From contig JBBSGZ010000038.1 of the NCBI GenBank assembly GCA_038253555.1, forward strand, positions 1 through 29,010: 29,010 nt of DNA, given 5' to 3'. A program made the translations under genes and the position numbers. Below the pieces are notes generated by a model, which saw nothing but the letters and a program-made list of their open reading frames with translations, did not search any database and had not been told where the DNA came from. Each line of letters opens with the position of its first letter. Positions within the stretch are counted from its first letter, which is position 1. Below are positions 1 through 7,321 of the stretch, piece after piece. The DNA comes from JALYUA01 sp038253555. GTDB lineage: Bacteria > Acidobacteriota > Thermoanaerobaculia > UBA5066 > Gp7-AA6.

Positions 1-65
1 CGCTGCAGTGTCTACCGTTCCTCCACGGTCAGCTCCAACTCCGGAATCGGTCGGCCTCGTCGCAT
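1..65 (-). pseudogene. IS630-type transposase, N-terminal fragment with in-frame amber stop (cut by window edge)
   Basis: Reading the minus strand from an ATG at 65-63 gives MRRGRPIPELELTVEER, the characteristic N-terminus of IS630-family transposases (usually continuing EER-x-TLxRWAR...). The next codon is TAG (14-12), after which the frame continues TLQ up to the window edge. The expected family reading at that codon is glutamine or another residue, so a single CAG-to-TAG change would explain the break. A good ribosome binding site (AAGGGAGA) lies 5 bases upstream of the ATG. The rest of the gene is outside the window, so I cannot tell whether the element is otherwise intact. Family assignment rests on 17 residues plus the reading after the stop. 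Confidence 0.6.
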
Positions 66-139
66 CGGTATCTCCCTTCTGTATACCGAAAACCCACGAG
101 GCCAATATTATGTTCCATGACTTATGACTCGGGACACTA
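1..139 (-). mobile_element. Probable end of an IS630-type insertion sequence
   Basis: The transposase start lies only about 75 bases from a CTAG tetranucleotide at 137-140. IS630-family elements insert at TA, often within CTAG, so the element boundary may be this TA (138-139), with the terminal sequence running inward as GTGTCCCGAGTCATAAGTC on the minus strand. The opposite end is outside the window, so the inverted repeat and the TA duplication cannot be confirmed. Confidence 0.4.
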
Positions 140-724
140 GCCGCCAGCGTCTTCGGGAGGGCCTTCGAAAAGCGGCTGTTGCACCGCGCCGAGGAGAGGG
201 AGGATCGCCTCCAGGGCATCCGCGGCCCAGAGGGGCCGGCGTTCCGGATCCAGCTTCACGGACTCGATCCCCCAATCGGAGAGGACCTCGTCGATCTTTT
301 CATCGACGACGTGCTGGAACGTCGTGTCGACGTCGCGCAGGCCGTCGAACGACGGCGTGCCGACGATCGGAACCTTGATGAGCAGGTGGTAGGTGCCCGT
401 CCACCAGCGCACGAGCGGCTCGAGCATGGGGTGCTTGCCGGTCTGGAGAAGGTAGCAGTAATTATCGAGCACGCTGCGGTCGCAGATCACGATTTCGGAC
501 TTGTTTTCCGCAACGAGCTCTTCGGCGATCTCCGTGTGCAGGATCCAGGACTGGGCGGCGACCGTCGTGTCCCGGTTGATCGGCAGCGGGCAGAATCGAG
601 CCACCTCGCGGACCATCTCGACGACCTTGTCGCGCTTTTTCAGCAGCGCCGCGAGCTCGAAGCAGAGAGTCGTCTTTCCCACTCCGTGCGTCCCGATGAA
701 AGCGACCTTGGTGGCAATCGGCAT
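137..724 (-). CDS. P-loop ATPase/nucleotide kinase-like protein (AAA_28/NadR-type)
   Basis: This 195-residue cytoplasmic protein begins MPIATKVAFIGTHGVGKTT. The Walker A loop is G-T-H-G-V-G-K-T-T at residues 11-19. A Walker B-like strand, VICDRSVLDNYCYLL, follows near residue 96 and is typical of AAA_28 proteins, which include NadR-type nucleotide kinases. I infer ATP binding; the phosphate acceptor, if any, is unknown. The ATG at 724 was chosen over longer in-frame starts because it places the Walker loop at the usual position. It lies 11 bases after the stop of the CoA-transferase and has no strong ribosome site of its own, so translational coupling is likely. Its TAG stop (139-137) coincides with the CTAG that may be the IS630 insertion point, so the original C-terminus could have been altered. 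Confidence 0.8.
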   Translation of the reverse strand: MPIATKVAFIGTHGVGKTTLCFELAALLKKRDKVVEMVREVARFCPLPINRDTTVAAQSWILHTEIAEELVAENKSEIVICDRSVLDNYCYLLQTGKHPMLEPLVRWWTGTYHLLIKVPIVGTPSFDGLRDVDTTFQHVVDEKIDEVLSDWGIESVKLDPERRPLWAADALEAILPLLGAVQQPLFEGPPEDAGG

Positions 725-735
725 GGCGGCGGAGC

Positions 736-1881
736 TTACTCGACCGGAGGAAGCCCGAACTCTTTCCGCAGGCGATCGCCATCCTGGTCCAGCGCGGGAG
801 GAAATCCCAAAGGCACCTCGTGGCCCCACACCGTGAAAGGCGACGCGATGAAAGGCAGGCCCCCGGATTCGCGCACCGCGCCCGAGGCGCGGGCCCCTTC
901 GCTCGTCAGCGCCTCGAGCGCCCCCCTCACCGGTCCGGCGGGAACTCCCGCCGCGCGGCACCGTGCGAGCCAGGCGTCCCGCGGTTCCCGCCGAAGGATC
1001 TCCGCCAGTGCGGGCTCGATCGACGCGCGGTTCCGCACGCGCGCTTCGTTCGTCCGATAGCGAGGGTCTTCCGACCAATCCGGCCGGCCGACCAGACCTG
1101 CAAGCCTGAAAAACTGCGGGTCGGTCCCGACCGCGAGAGCAAAATCGGCGTCGGATGCCGAAAAGGTCCGGTAAGGCACGATCTGCCCGTGCGTGTTGCC
1201 ATGGCGCGCCGCCTCCTGCCCCGTCACCAGGCAGGCTTCTCCGACGTTCACCAGCGCCGCGAGGCTGGCGCGGAAAAGGTCCGTCTCGACGTGGGTGCCG
1301 CTCCCGGTCGCCTCCCGCCCGCGGAGGGCGGCGGCGATCGCGGTCGCGGCAAACGTGCCGGCGAACAAATCCGACACGGCGACGCCGCCCTTCGTCGGCG
1401 GGCCGCCGGGTTCACCCGTGATCTCCATGAGGCCGCTGCCCGCCTGGGCCAGGAGATCGAATCCCGGCGCCGAGGCGTCGGGGCCATTCCGGCCGAAGCC
1501 GGTAATCGAGGCGGTGACCAGGCGCGGGTTCCCGGCGCGCAGCAGCTCGAGGGAGAGCCCCAGGCGCTCCAGGCCGCCAGGTGGAAAGTTCTCCAGCACG
1601 ACGTCCGCGCGCCCCGCCAGAATTCTCACCGACTCGCGCCCGCTCTGAGTCGAGAGATCGAGCGCGATCGACTCCTTGTTGCGATTGACCGAGAGGTAAT
1701 AGGCCGAAAGACCGCTTTCGGGATCGTACGGCGGTCCCCAGCCGCGGGTGACGTCCCCTCCCGCGGGATTCTCGACCTTGATGACCCGCGCGCCGAGGTC
1801 GGCCAGGAGCATCGTGCAGAAGGGTCCCGCGAGAACGCGCGTGAGGTCGATGATCAGGATGCGATCGAGCGGCGCCGCCAT
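736..1881 (-). CDS. CaiB/BaiF family (family III) CoA-transferase
   Basis: The 381-residue protein opens MAAPLDRILIIDLTRVLAGP, the standard start of family III CoA-transferases, which move CoA between carboxylic acids in the cytoplasm. Further family marks are ADLGARVIKVENPAGGD (27-43), the Y-x-x-x-N-R-N-K-x-S motif (62-71) and GVAVSDLFAGTFAA (166-179). In that last motif D171 matches the catalytic aspartate of formyl-CoA transferase (D169). Length is normal for the family. The substrate cannot be read from sequence. It sits 20 bases downstream of the lipoprotein gene and 11 bases upstream of the P-loop gene, so the three form a probable operon. A link to acid uptake by the solute-binding protein is possible but unproven. 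Confidence 0.9.
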   Translation of the reverse strand: MAAPLDRILIIDLTRVLAGPFCTMLLADLGARVIKVENPAGGDVTRGWGPPYDPESGLSAYYLSVNRNKESIALDLSTQSGRESVRILAGRADVVLENFPPGGLERLGLSLELLRAGNPRLVTASITGFGRNGPDASAPGFDLLAQAGSGLMEITGEPGGPPTKGGVAVSDLFAGTFAATAIAAALRGREATGSGTHVETDLFRASLAALVNVGEACLVTGQEAARHGNTHGQIVPYRTFSASDADFALAVGTDPQFFRLAGLVGRPDWSEDPRYRTNEARVRNRASIEPALAEILRREPRDAWLARCRAAGVPAGPVRGALEALTSEGARASGAVRESGGLPFIASPFTVWGHEVPLGFPPALDQDGDRLRKEFGLPPVE

Positions 1882-1901
1882 CGAGAGAGTCCGCGTCCCT
1901 C

Positions 1902-3497
1902 TTATCGCCGCGCGGGGATCGCTCTCCACGCGAGCGGGCCGGGCAGGAAATGGAAAAGTCCGAGCGGCGAAACCTCCACCGCGTCGAGACGCTTCGAGAT
2001 CGCCCAGTACTGGTCGGTGCTCCAGAGGTAGTCCGCAGGTGGGTCCGCAGCGAGCAGCCGGTGGACCTCCCGGTACAGCTCGATCCGCCGCCGCTCGTCC
2101 GGCTCGGATCGGACGGCTTCGAGTGCGCGGTCGACTGCGGGATTCCGGTAGAACCCCGCGTTTTCGCCCGTCGGAGGAGCCTGGGACGAGTGAGCATACG
2201 GGAATTGGTCCACGTTCGGCGGCAGGTACTGCTGTCCGTTCGGCGCGACGTCGAACTCTCCCGCCGCAAACCGCTGAACGAACGCCGCCCAGTCGAGCGA
2301 TCGCGGCAGAACCTCGATGCCCAGCTTTTTCGCCGCCGAGGTGAATATCTCCGCGAGGCTCGCCGACATGGGCTGAGCGCCCGGATAGAGGATCTCCAGC
2401 GAAACGCGCCGTCCGGCCTTTTGACGGAATCCGTCCGGCCCCCTCAGGAGTCCCGCCGCATCCAGCAGCCGGCCGCTCTCCGCGGGGTCGTAGGTGACGG
2501 GCGTCAGCTCGGGGGCATTTTCGGGAGCTCCGGTCGGGAAGGGTCCTGAAATGAGATCCGCACCTTCGGGCGGATAGAGCCGCTTCGCCATCTCGCGGCG
2601 GTCCAGTCCGTGGGACAGGGCCAGCCGGACGCGGGGATCCGCCAGCCAGGGGTTGCGAACGTTCCACACGAGGAGCGCGACCGCGAACTGCGGAGCCTTC
2701 TCGATCCGGTTTCTCTTCGCAAACTCGGGAGACTTCGCCGCCGTGATCCGCTGGTCTCTCGAGATCCTGAACTCGTCGATCTCCCCCGCCGAGCCCGCGC
2801 GAAACCGCACGGCGGAGTCCGGGAGAACGCGAAAGATCACCCGCCGGAACGAGACCTTCTTCGGGTCCGCGTCGTCCCGGCGCGCGAGCACGATCTTCTG
2901 ACTCGCCGTCCACGATTCGAGGCGGTAGGGACCGGATCCCACCGGCTGGCGATCAAGCCCCGTGCCCCTCCGGTAGGCGGCCGCGGACACGATTGGCAGC
3001 GTGAAACCGAACAGCCGCTGCGAATACTTCTTCGAAAAACGGACGATCACGGTGCTCGCGTCGGGCGTCTCGACGGAGAGAAGGTCGTCGAACAGCACCT
3101 TCCATGTGAGCGCGGGGATGCGGGGGTCGCGCACCCGCTCGATGGTGAAGGCGACGTCCTGAGAGGTGACCGGGGTGCCGTCTTCCCACAACGCCTTCGG
3201 GTCGAGCCGGATGTCGTAAACCAGCCCGTCGGAGGAGGCCGCCCATGACAGGGCGAGCGAAGGCACAAAACGCCTCGCCTTGTCGAGGCCGATGAGCGGC
3301 CGGAAGATCATCTCGGTCACACGCAACGTGGGCTCGTCGGTCGTCGTCAGCGGCTCGAGACTCGGCGGGTCGCCGTCGAGGTGCCGGGTGATCGTGTCGA
3401 GCGGAGCGGCCGCGGACGCAGACGGGCGGCGGGCACAGGACGTGAGCGCGCTCGCGGCGAGCAGGAGCACGGGGAGGAGCAGGCGTACCCGCCGCAC
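1902..3497 (-). CDS. ABC transporter solute-binding lipoprotein, family 5 (oligopeptide/dipeptide type)
   Basis: This 531-residue periplasmic binding protein matches SBP_bac_5: an early PPSLEPL, FRPLIGLD, LALSWAASSDGLVYDIRL (the family signature) and DGTPVTSQDVAFTIERV, then DPRVRLALSHGLDR in the second lobe. I chose the GTG at 3497 because it gives an ideal lipoprotein signal, RRVRLLLPVLLLAASALTSC, with the lipobox LTSC and the acylated cysteine at residue 21. AAGGA lies 5 bases upstream. The ATG at 3572 would add 25 residues before the signal, and a -10-like TACGAT overlaps that ATG. No permease or ATPase genes lie nearby, so it either works with distant ABC components or is an orphan. Peptides are the usual ligand, but other ligands occur in this family. 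Confidence 0.88.
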   Translation of the reverse strand: MRRVRLLLPVLLLAASALTSCARRPSASAAAPLDTITRHLDGDPPSLEPLTTTDEPTLRVTEMIFRPLIGLDKARRFVPSLALSWAASSDGLVYDIRLDPKALWEDGTPVTSQDVAFTIERVRDPRIPALTWKVLFDDLLSVETPDASTVIVRFSKKYSQRLFGFTLPIVSAAAYRRGTGLDRQPVGSGPYRLESWTASQKIVLARRDDADPKKVSFRRVIFRVLPDSAVRFRAGSAGEIDEFRISRDQRITAAKSPEFAKRNRIEKAPQFAVALLVWNVRNPWLADPRVRLALSHGLDRREMAKRLYPPEGADLISGPFPTGAPENAPELTPVTYDPAESGRLLDAAGLLRGPDGFRQKAGRRVSLEILYPGAQPMSASLAEIFTSAAKKLGIEVLPRSLDWAAFVQRFAAGEFDVAPNGQQYLPPNVDQFPYAHSSQAPPTGENAGFYRNPAVDRALEAVRSEPDERRRIELYREVHRLLAADPPADYLWSTDQYWAISKRLDAVEVSPLGLFHFLPGPLAWRAIPARR

Positions 3498-3570
3498 GGT
3501 TTTCCTTGCAGAACTCGGCGCGGAATCCGGTCGACGCAAATGGAAGGCGGAGGAGCGATGGCGCGGCTGC

Positions 3571-3576
3571 ATCGTA
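3571..3576 (-). promoter_or_regulatory. Possible -10 box for the SBP/CoA-transferase operon
   Basis: TACGAT on the minus strand at 3576-3571 would start transcription near 3564 and leave a leader of about 65 bases before the GTG at 3497. No clear -35 is visible. It overlaps the alternative ATG at 3572, which supports the downstream start. Confidence 0.3.
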
Positions 3577-3622
3577 AAAGTCGCCAATCTTTTCTTCAGC
3601 ACCCAATGCCACAATAGCATCC

Positions 3623-4315
3623 GTGGCGAGCGTCGTCTTCGACATCGAGACCGTCGGAATGGAGTGGGAGGATCTGGACGACGCCCAGAAAACCTACCTA
3701 TCCAAAAACGCGCGCACGGACGAAGACCGCCAGAAACTTCCCGAGACTCTCTCGCTCTGGCCGCTCACCGGTCGCATCGTCGTGCTCGCCATGGTCAACC
3801 CGGACACCGGCCGCGGCCGCGTCTGGTACGAGAAGACCGACGGCCGACTCGAGGAGTCCTCTTCGGACGGTCTCTTCACCTTCGTGGGAGACACCGAGGC
3901 GACCTTTCTGGCCGAGTTCTGGAAGGCGATCGCGCGATTTCATCGTTTCGTGACATTCAATGGCCGCTCCTTCGACGGCCCGTTTCTGATGCTGCGCAGC
4001 GCCGCGCTCGGCATCCCGGTCACGAAAAACCTGGTGGGGTATCGCTACTCGATCCGTCCGCACACCGACCTTCTGGACGTCATCAGCTTTTTCGGGGCGG
4101 CGAGAAAATGGAACCTGGACTTCACCTGCAAGGCGTTCGGAATCGAGAGCCCGAAAGAACACGGGATGGACGGCTACTCGGTCGGGCCCTACTATCGGGC
4201 CGGACGGCTCCGCGAAATCGCCCTGTACTGCCGGCGCGACGTCGAGGCCACTGCTCGGCTCTTCCGGAAGCTCGAAAAGACACTCCTCCCTGTTTTCCGG
4301 GATGGGCGTCTCTGA
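3623..4315 (+). CDS. DEDDy 3'-5' exonuclease, PolB exonuclease-like (DNA_pol_B_exo2)
   Basis: The 230-residue protein carries all three motifs of DnaQ/PolB-type exonucleases. Exo I is VVFDIET with D7 and E9, Exo II is VTFNGRSFDGPFL with D118, and Exo III is LYCRRDVEAT with Y202 and D206, making it the DEDDy class. DLLDV (149-153) and the length match the stand-alone family described as related to the exonuclease domain of DNA polymerase B. It would remove nucleotides from 3' ends in the cytoplasm using two metal ions; the in vivo substrate is unknown. The start is GTG with no Shine-Dalgarno; CACAAT lies 7 bases upstream as a possible -10, so it may be leaderless. It is divergent from the SBP operon and is followed by the PilZ gene. 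Confidence 0.88.
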   Translation: MASVVFDIETVGMEWEDLDDAQKTYLSKNARTDEDRQKLPETLSLWPLTGRIVVLAMVNPDTGRGRVWYEKTDGRLEESSSDGLFTFVGDTEATFLAEFWKAIARFHRFVTFNGRSFDGPFLMLRSAALGIPVTKNLVGYRYSIRPHTDLLDVISFFGAARKWNLDFTCKAFGIESPKEHGMDGYSVGPYYRAGRLREIALYCRRDVEATARLFRKLEKTLLPVFRDGRL

Positions 4316-4379
4316 TGTCCCGCCGATCTGGTATTCTGAAATCGAACCCACCGTGAGACCGATTCAGGAGAGCACACAA

Positions 4380-4706
4380 ATGGGGCGGAGTCCTGCGGAG
4401 CAACGTGTTTCGCGCCGCATTCCGGTGAGCGCGCCCGCCGTCCTGAAATGGGCCGAAGAGCAGATGACGGGATACGTCGAGCAGGTCAACCTCGCCGGGA
4501 TGTACGTCGCCGTGCCGCGCGTTCCAGGTCTCGGCGAGTACGTGGACTTGATTTTTTCGCTGCCCAACAACCCGCGAAGCTTCCGCGTCCGGGCGAGCGT
4601 CGTGCATGCCGACATGGAAGAAGGCCGGGCGGGATTCGGGGCCCGTTTCGAACGGCCCCCTCACGGGTTCCTGGAGGCCATTCGCGACCTCGACAAGGGG
4701 CACTAG
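4380..4706 (+). CDS. PilZ domain protein with degenerate c-di-GMP signature
   Basis: The 108-residue single-domain protein resembles PilZ: RVSRRIPV (9-16) supplies the RxxxR arginines, and a beta-barrel pattern ends in EEGRAGFGARFE. The second binding motif, normally D/N-x-S-x-x-G, reads Q-V-N-L-A-G here, so cyclic-di-GMP binding may be weakened or lost, as in some PilZ homologues that act only through proteins. AGGAGA sits 8 bases before the ATG at 4380 and decides the start. A -10-like TATTCT at 4332-4337 gives it its own promoter just after the exonuclease stop. No flagellar, pilus or exopolysaccharide genes lie nearby to hint at the target. Confidence 0.75.
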   Translation: MGRSPAEQRVSRRIPVSAPAVLKWAEEQMTGYVEQVNLAGMYVAVPRVPGLGEYVDLIFSLPNNPRSFRVRASVVHADMEEGRAGFGARFERPPHGFLEAIRDLDKGH

Positions 4707-4805
4707 GCGCCAGGCGGAAACTCAGGCCCTTCGACTCGTTTCGGTCCTGCCGCTCCTCGCCGGGATTCTTCCGCCGTCAGCCCGCCCTGACCCTCAACTC
4801 GAGTC

Positions 4806-5282
4806 CTACTTCCCGCTGGCCTCCACCAGCCTCAGCCGGTCGAAGACGAACTCGACCGTCGAATCCACCTCGTCGATGGTCCCCGCCGCCTGCGAGGAAA
4901 ACGTGCTCGGTGCGACGGCCGTGAGCTCCCAGCGGGCGAGGATCTGGTCCTGGTTGTTGCGGGCCTGAATCGAGACCGTTTTGGATGCCGGAGCGGCGGC
5001 GTCCGTCGCGCTGTTCAACCAGTCCTGGAGCTGGTTGAGCCCCTTTTGCGTCACGGTGATCACGAGCCGCCGCTGGTCCGGCGAGTACGCGACCCCCAGC
5101 CGGCGCTGATCGTCCCGTGTCATGGGATTGCGCACGAATTCGATGCGGTAGCCGACGACGCCGCCGATCTCGGCGCCGTCCACCAGCAGCTTGAAATTAC
5201 GCTCCCGCGGGTCCACGGCGCCCGGGGCGGCAGAGGCAACGGCCGCGGCGAACAACAGGCAGGCGATCAAAACTTTTTTCAT
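4806..5282 (-). CDS. Secreted protein resembling phage tail-tube (gp19/Hcp-fold) proteins
   Basis: The 158-residue product has a clear Sec signal peptide (MKKVLIACLLFAAAVASA, cleavage before APGAV). The mature part follows the order of T4 gp19-type tail-tube proteins. RNFKLLVDGAEIGGVVGY matches the usual N-F-x-V-x-I-D-G-x-x-x-G-x-F start, LVITVTQKGLNQLQDWLNSA matches the L-x-R-G-x-x-x-x-L-x-D-W strand and turn, and ILARWELTAVAPSTFSS matches the V-A-R-W-x-L-x-x-A-W-P-x-K-Y region. EVDSTVEFVFDRLRL then corresponds to the last strand. Tail-tube proteins normally have no export signal, so this one is unusual. The fold call is from pattern only. GGAGGG 7 bases before the ATG supports the start. 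It is convergent with the PilZ gene and stands alone. Confidence 0.6.
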   Translation of the reverse strand: MKKVLIACLLFAAAVASAAPGAVDPRERNFKLLVDGAEIGGVVGYRIEFVRNPMTRDDQRRLGVAYSPDQRRLVITVTQKGLNQLQDWLNSATDAAAPASKTVSIQARNNQDQILARWELTAVAPSTFSSQAAGTIDEVDSTVEFVFDRLRLVEASGK

Positions 5283-5745
5283 GAATGGCCCTCCGGGCTC
5301 CAAAATCGTAGCATCAACGTCGCCTCCGCTCACTCCGGGACGCGCTCACGCGCCGGCGAGCGGCTCGCCTGAGGGCTCGACCGCTCGCCTCGTCCCTCCG
5401 TTCGCTGCGGCTCCCGCAGCGGGAGGCTCCTCCTTCCCTTCGGTCAGGAGACTCCTCCCGCTGCGAGCTTAACCACCATCGTGGCTGAGGCGCAGCTCTG
5501 CCCCCTCGCCCCGGGCTCGGGGAGAGGGTTGGGGCGAGGGGCCCGCAGGAAGGTGCTGCGTCTTCGCCACCAGGACCTCGCCCTCCCCCCCTGGGGGACG
5601 CGGGGGGGTCCGGAGGGAGGTCCGGCCGGCCATTTCCCGGGTTGCGCGTCTGCCTCGGGCGGAGGGATACTTCCCGCAGGTTCCGACTCCATATTTGAAT
5701 CGCCCGCCCCTTTTGGGGAAACGTCCATCATTGCAAGGAGAACTC
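5283..5745 (+). other. Gene-free GC-rich spacer with inverted repeats
   Basis: No convincing gene is seen between the two divergent secreted-protein genes. The stretch holds a perfect hairpin CTCCCGCAGCGGGAG near 5411-5425, the 11-bp inverted repeat described separately, long C and G runs around 5581-5610, and the ribosome site AAGGAG (5735-5740) of the next gene. Open frames here are low-complexity products of the repeats. Confidence 0.6.
5502..5541. repeat. Inverted repeat of the interspersed CCTCGCCCC/GGGGCGAGG type
   Basis: CCCCTCGCCCC (5502-5512) pairs perfectly with GGGGCGAGGGG (5531-5541) around an 18-base loop that includes GGGGAGAGGGTT. Read on the minus strand the right half is CTCGCCCCAACCCTCTCCC, a motif that recurs as an intergenic palindromic repeat in many high-GC bacteria. 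Only one copy is in the window, so its repetitive nature here is inferred from that resemblance. Confidence 0.5.
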
Positions 5746-6453
5746 GTGAAGAAGACAGTCAGCCTCGTTGCTGCGGCCCTAGCGGCACTCGTCCTCGTAG
5801 CGGCCACTCCCGATCGCGGGAAAACCTTCGCCGTGACGGCCGACACGATCGAAGCGTGCTCCTGCCCCCTCTTCTGCAGCTGCTATTTCGGGCCCTCGGC
5901 GGACGAGCACATGTGCGAAGCCAATAACGTTTACAAGTTCCGGCCGGGGAGCCACTACGGAAATGTCGATCTCTCGAATCAAATGGTGTGGGTCTCCCTC
6001 GACCTCGGCGGAGAGTGGCACCACCATCCGGGCCCGGGGATGCCGACCAAGTGGGCGGTCGTGACTTTCGACAAGGGATCCTCCCCGGAGCAGCGCACGG
6101 CCATTGGCTCGATCCTGAACACGGTGTTCCCCGTGAAATGGTCGAAGTTCGAAACGCGCGAGGACTCGATCTCGTTCTCCGACGGCGCGAAGGTCGCCGA
6201 GGCGAAGCTCGCGAGCGGGCTCGCGTCCGTGAGACTCGATAAGGCGCTCGGGCCCGACAAGGCGACGCCGACGGTGGTCGGGAACCTGCAGTACTGGTTC
6301 TCCAATTCGAACGACGGATTCCACCTTGCCTACAGCACGCATCATTTCGACGGCGAGAAGAAGTTTTCCTACGAGAAGCGCAATGGATTCACCATCGCCT
6401 GGAAGTCCTCCGGCGAGGTCAAGCCGGCCGCGGCGAAGATGGCTTCCCGCTGA
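5746..6453 (+). CDS. Exported DUF1326 protein
   Basis: The 235-residue protein starts at a GTG with AAGGAG 5 bases upstream. It has a signal peptide (KKTVSLVAAALAALVLVAA). The mature protein opens FAVTADTIEACSCPLFCSC, the signature of DUF1326, a family of unknown function; cysteines fall at about 38, 40, 44, 46 and 57. YGNVDLSNQMVWVSLDL and the C-terminal histidine-containing part fit the family's length. The clustered cysteines suggest metal binding or disulphides outside the membrane, but no function is established. It is followed by a hairpin and a strong terminator, so it appears to be a single-gene transcript. Confidence 0.8.
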   Translation: MKKTVSLVAAALAALVLVAATPDRGKTFAVTADTIEACSCPLFCSCYFGPSADEHMCEANNVYKFRPGSHYGNVDLSNQMVWVSLDLGGEWHHHPGPGMPTKWAVVTFDKGSSPEQRTAIGSILNTVFPVKWSKFETREDSISFSDGAKVAEAKLASGLASVRLDKALGPDKATPTVVGNLQYWFSNSNDGFHLAYSTHHFDGEKKFSYEKRNGFTIAWKSSGEVKPAAAKMASR

Positions 6454-6459
6454 CGCCGG

Positions 6460-6478
6460 GGCGCGCGAGTCGCGCGCC
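6460..6478 (+). other. Perfect GC hairpin just after the DUF1326 gene
   Basis: GGCGCGCG and CGCGCGCC pair around a three-base AGT loop, 6 bases after the stop codon. No T-run follows, so it is more likely an mRNA 3' end stabiliser or upstream arm than the terminator itself. Confidence 0.5.
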
Positions 6479-6508
6479 GGCTCGGTGCAGGAAGTTCGGG
6501 ACAAACGG

Positions 6509-6536
6509 AAGGGCGGGCGACCGCCCTTCTTTTTTT
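6509..6536 (+). terminator. Rho-independent terminator
   Basis: AAGGGCGG (6509-6516) pairs with CCGCCCTT (6521-6528) across a GCGA tetraloop and runs into a T-rich tract to 6536. It ends the DUF1326 transcript and separates it from the cupin gene. Confidence 0.9.
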
Positions 6537-6578
6537 GGAGGGGCGCGCACCCTTCGACGTCGAGAGCGGACCGCGGGT

Positions 6579-6584
6579 TAAGAT
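6579..6584 (+). promoter_or_regulatory. -10 box (TAAGAT) of the RmlC-like gene, leaderless arrangement
   Basis: TAAGAT ends 7 bases before the GTG start and there is no Shine-Dalgarno. The expected transcription start coincides with the start codon. Confidence 0.45.
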
Positions 6585-6591
6585 CTGCCTC

Positions 6592-7152
6592 GTGACGTTC
6601 GACGACATCGACGAAAAATTCCGGGCCGTTCCCAAGGCCTACGACCGGCCGAAGCCGCTCGAGGGCGTTCGCACGCTGAAGCTCACCCGGATCACCGACG
6701 ACCGCGGGTTCTTCCTCGAAATTTTCCGGGCGGGCGCGAATCACCCGGAAAGCCGCGCGCTCGCCGAGTTCTTCGCCCCTCCCGCGGCGGCGCCGGCGCA
6801 GATGAACTTTTCGACCGTAGACGCCAAAAATCACATCAAGGGCCTGCATTACCACCTTCGTCAGGACGACATCTGGTTCTTTCCACCTCCGTCGAAGGCG
6901 AAGGTCGTCCTTTATGACATCCGTACGACCTCCCCCACCTTTCGCCGTTCCCAGGTGATCGTGACGGGCGGCGGCCACGATCTCCTGATCCGCATCCCCA
7001 TCGGGGTCGCCCACGGGTACCGCCCCCTGACCAACCCGTGCTCTCTTCTGTACTGGGTCACGGAAACTTTCGACCCGGCGTCTCCCGACGAATACCGCAT
7101 CCCCTGGGACCACCCGGACGTGAGGGACCTGTGGGACGTGCCGAATGGGTAG
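6592..7152 (+). CDS. RmlC-like cupin (dTDP-4-dehydrorhamnose 3,5-epimerase family)
   Basis: The 186-residue protein has the cupin layout of RmlC: DDRGFFLEIFR (37-46), KGLHYHLRQDD (83-93) with H86 at the catalytic histidine position, and IPIGVAHGYRPL (135-146). It ends with IPWDHPDVRDLW, matching the family's W-x-D-P-x-I-x-x-x-W end. In true epimerases the stretch before this contains a T-D-Y-Y-x-P motif with a catalytic tyrosine; here it reads TETFDP, so epimerase activity is doubtful and another sugar-nucleotide or cupin role is possible. GTG at 6592 is preferred because the longer frame starts inside the terminator with TTG. No other deoxysugar genes are in the window. Confidence 0.72.
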   Translation: MTFDDIDEKFRAVPKAYDRPKPLEGVRTLKLTRITDDRGFFLEIFRAGANHPESRALAEFFAPPAAAPAQMNFSTVDAKNHIKGLHYHLRQDDIWFFPPPSKAKVVLYDIRTTSPTFRRSQVIVTGGGHDLLIRIPIGVAHGYRPLTNPCSLLYWVTETFDPASPDEYRIPWDHPDVRDLWDVPNG

Positions 7153-7303
7153 GCGAGGGGCGCCAGGCGCTCGACGCGGGGCGCCGAGCCGATGAACCGG
7201 AAGCCCTCAAATTTCTCGTTGGGGTGAAACCCCAGCAGAAAGGGCCGCGAGCAGGTTGCGACTTCGCCGGGCGCCTCTCGCCCAACCCCGGGCGCCCTCC
7301 CCT

Positions 7304-7309
7304 TATAAT
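7304..7309 (+). promoter_or_regulatory. Consensus -10 box (TATAAT) for the deoC operon
   Basis: A perfect TATAAT lies 12 bases before the deoC ATG, in otherwise very GC-rich sequence. The bases between are pyrimidine-rich with no Shine-Dalgarno, so the mRNA leader would be only a few bases long or absent. No -35 match is visible. Confidence 0.6.
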
Positions 7310-7321
7310 TCTCCCCCTCCC

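Noticed and set aside
179..1060. 293-residue plus-strand open frame
   Set aside because: Antisense to the P-loop ATPase and CoA-transferase, both of which have clear motifs.
3498..3620. Longer N-terminus for the solute-binding lipoprotein (ATG at 3572 or 3620)
   Set aside because: Either would bury the lipoprotein signal behind 25 or more polar residues; the GTG at 3497 has a ribosome site and gives a standard 20-residue signal.
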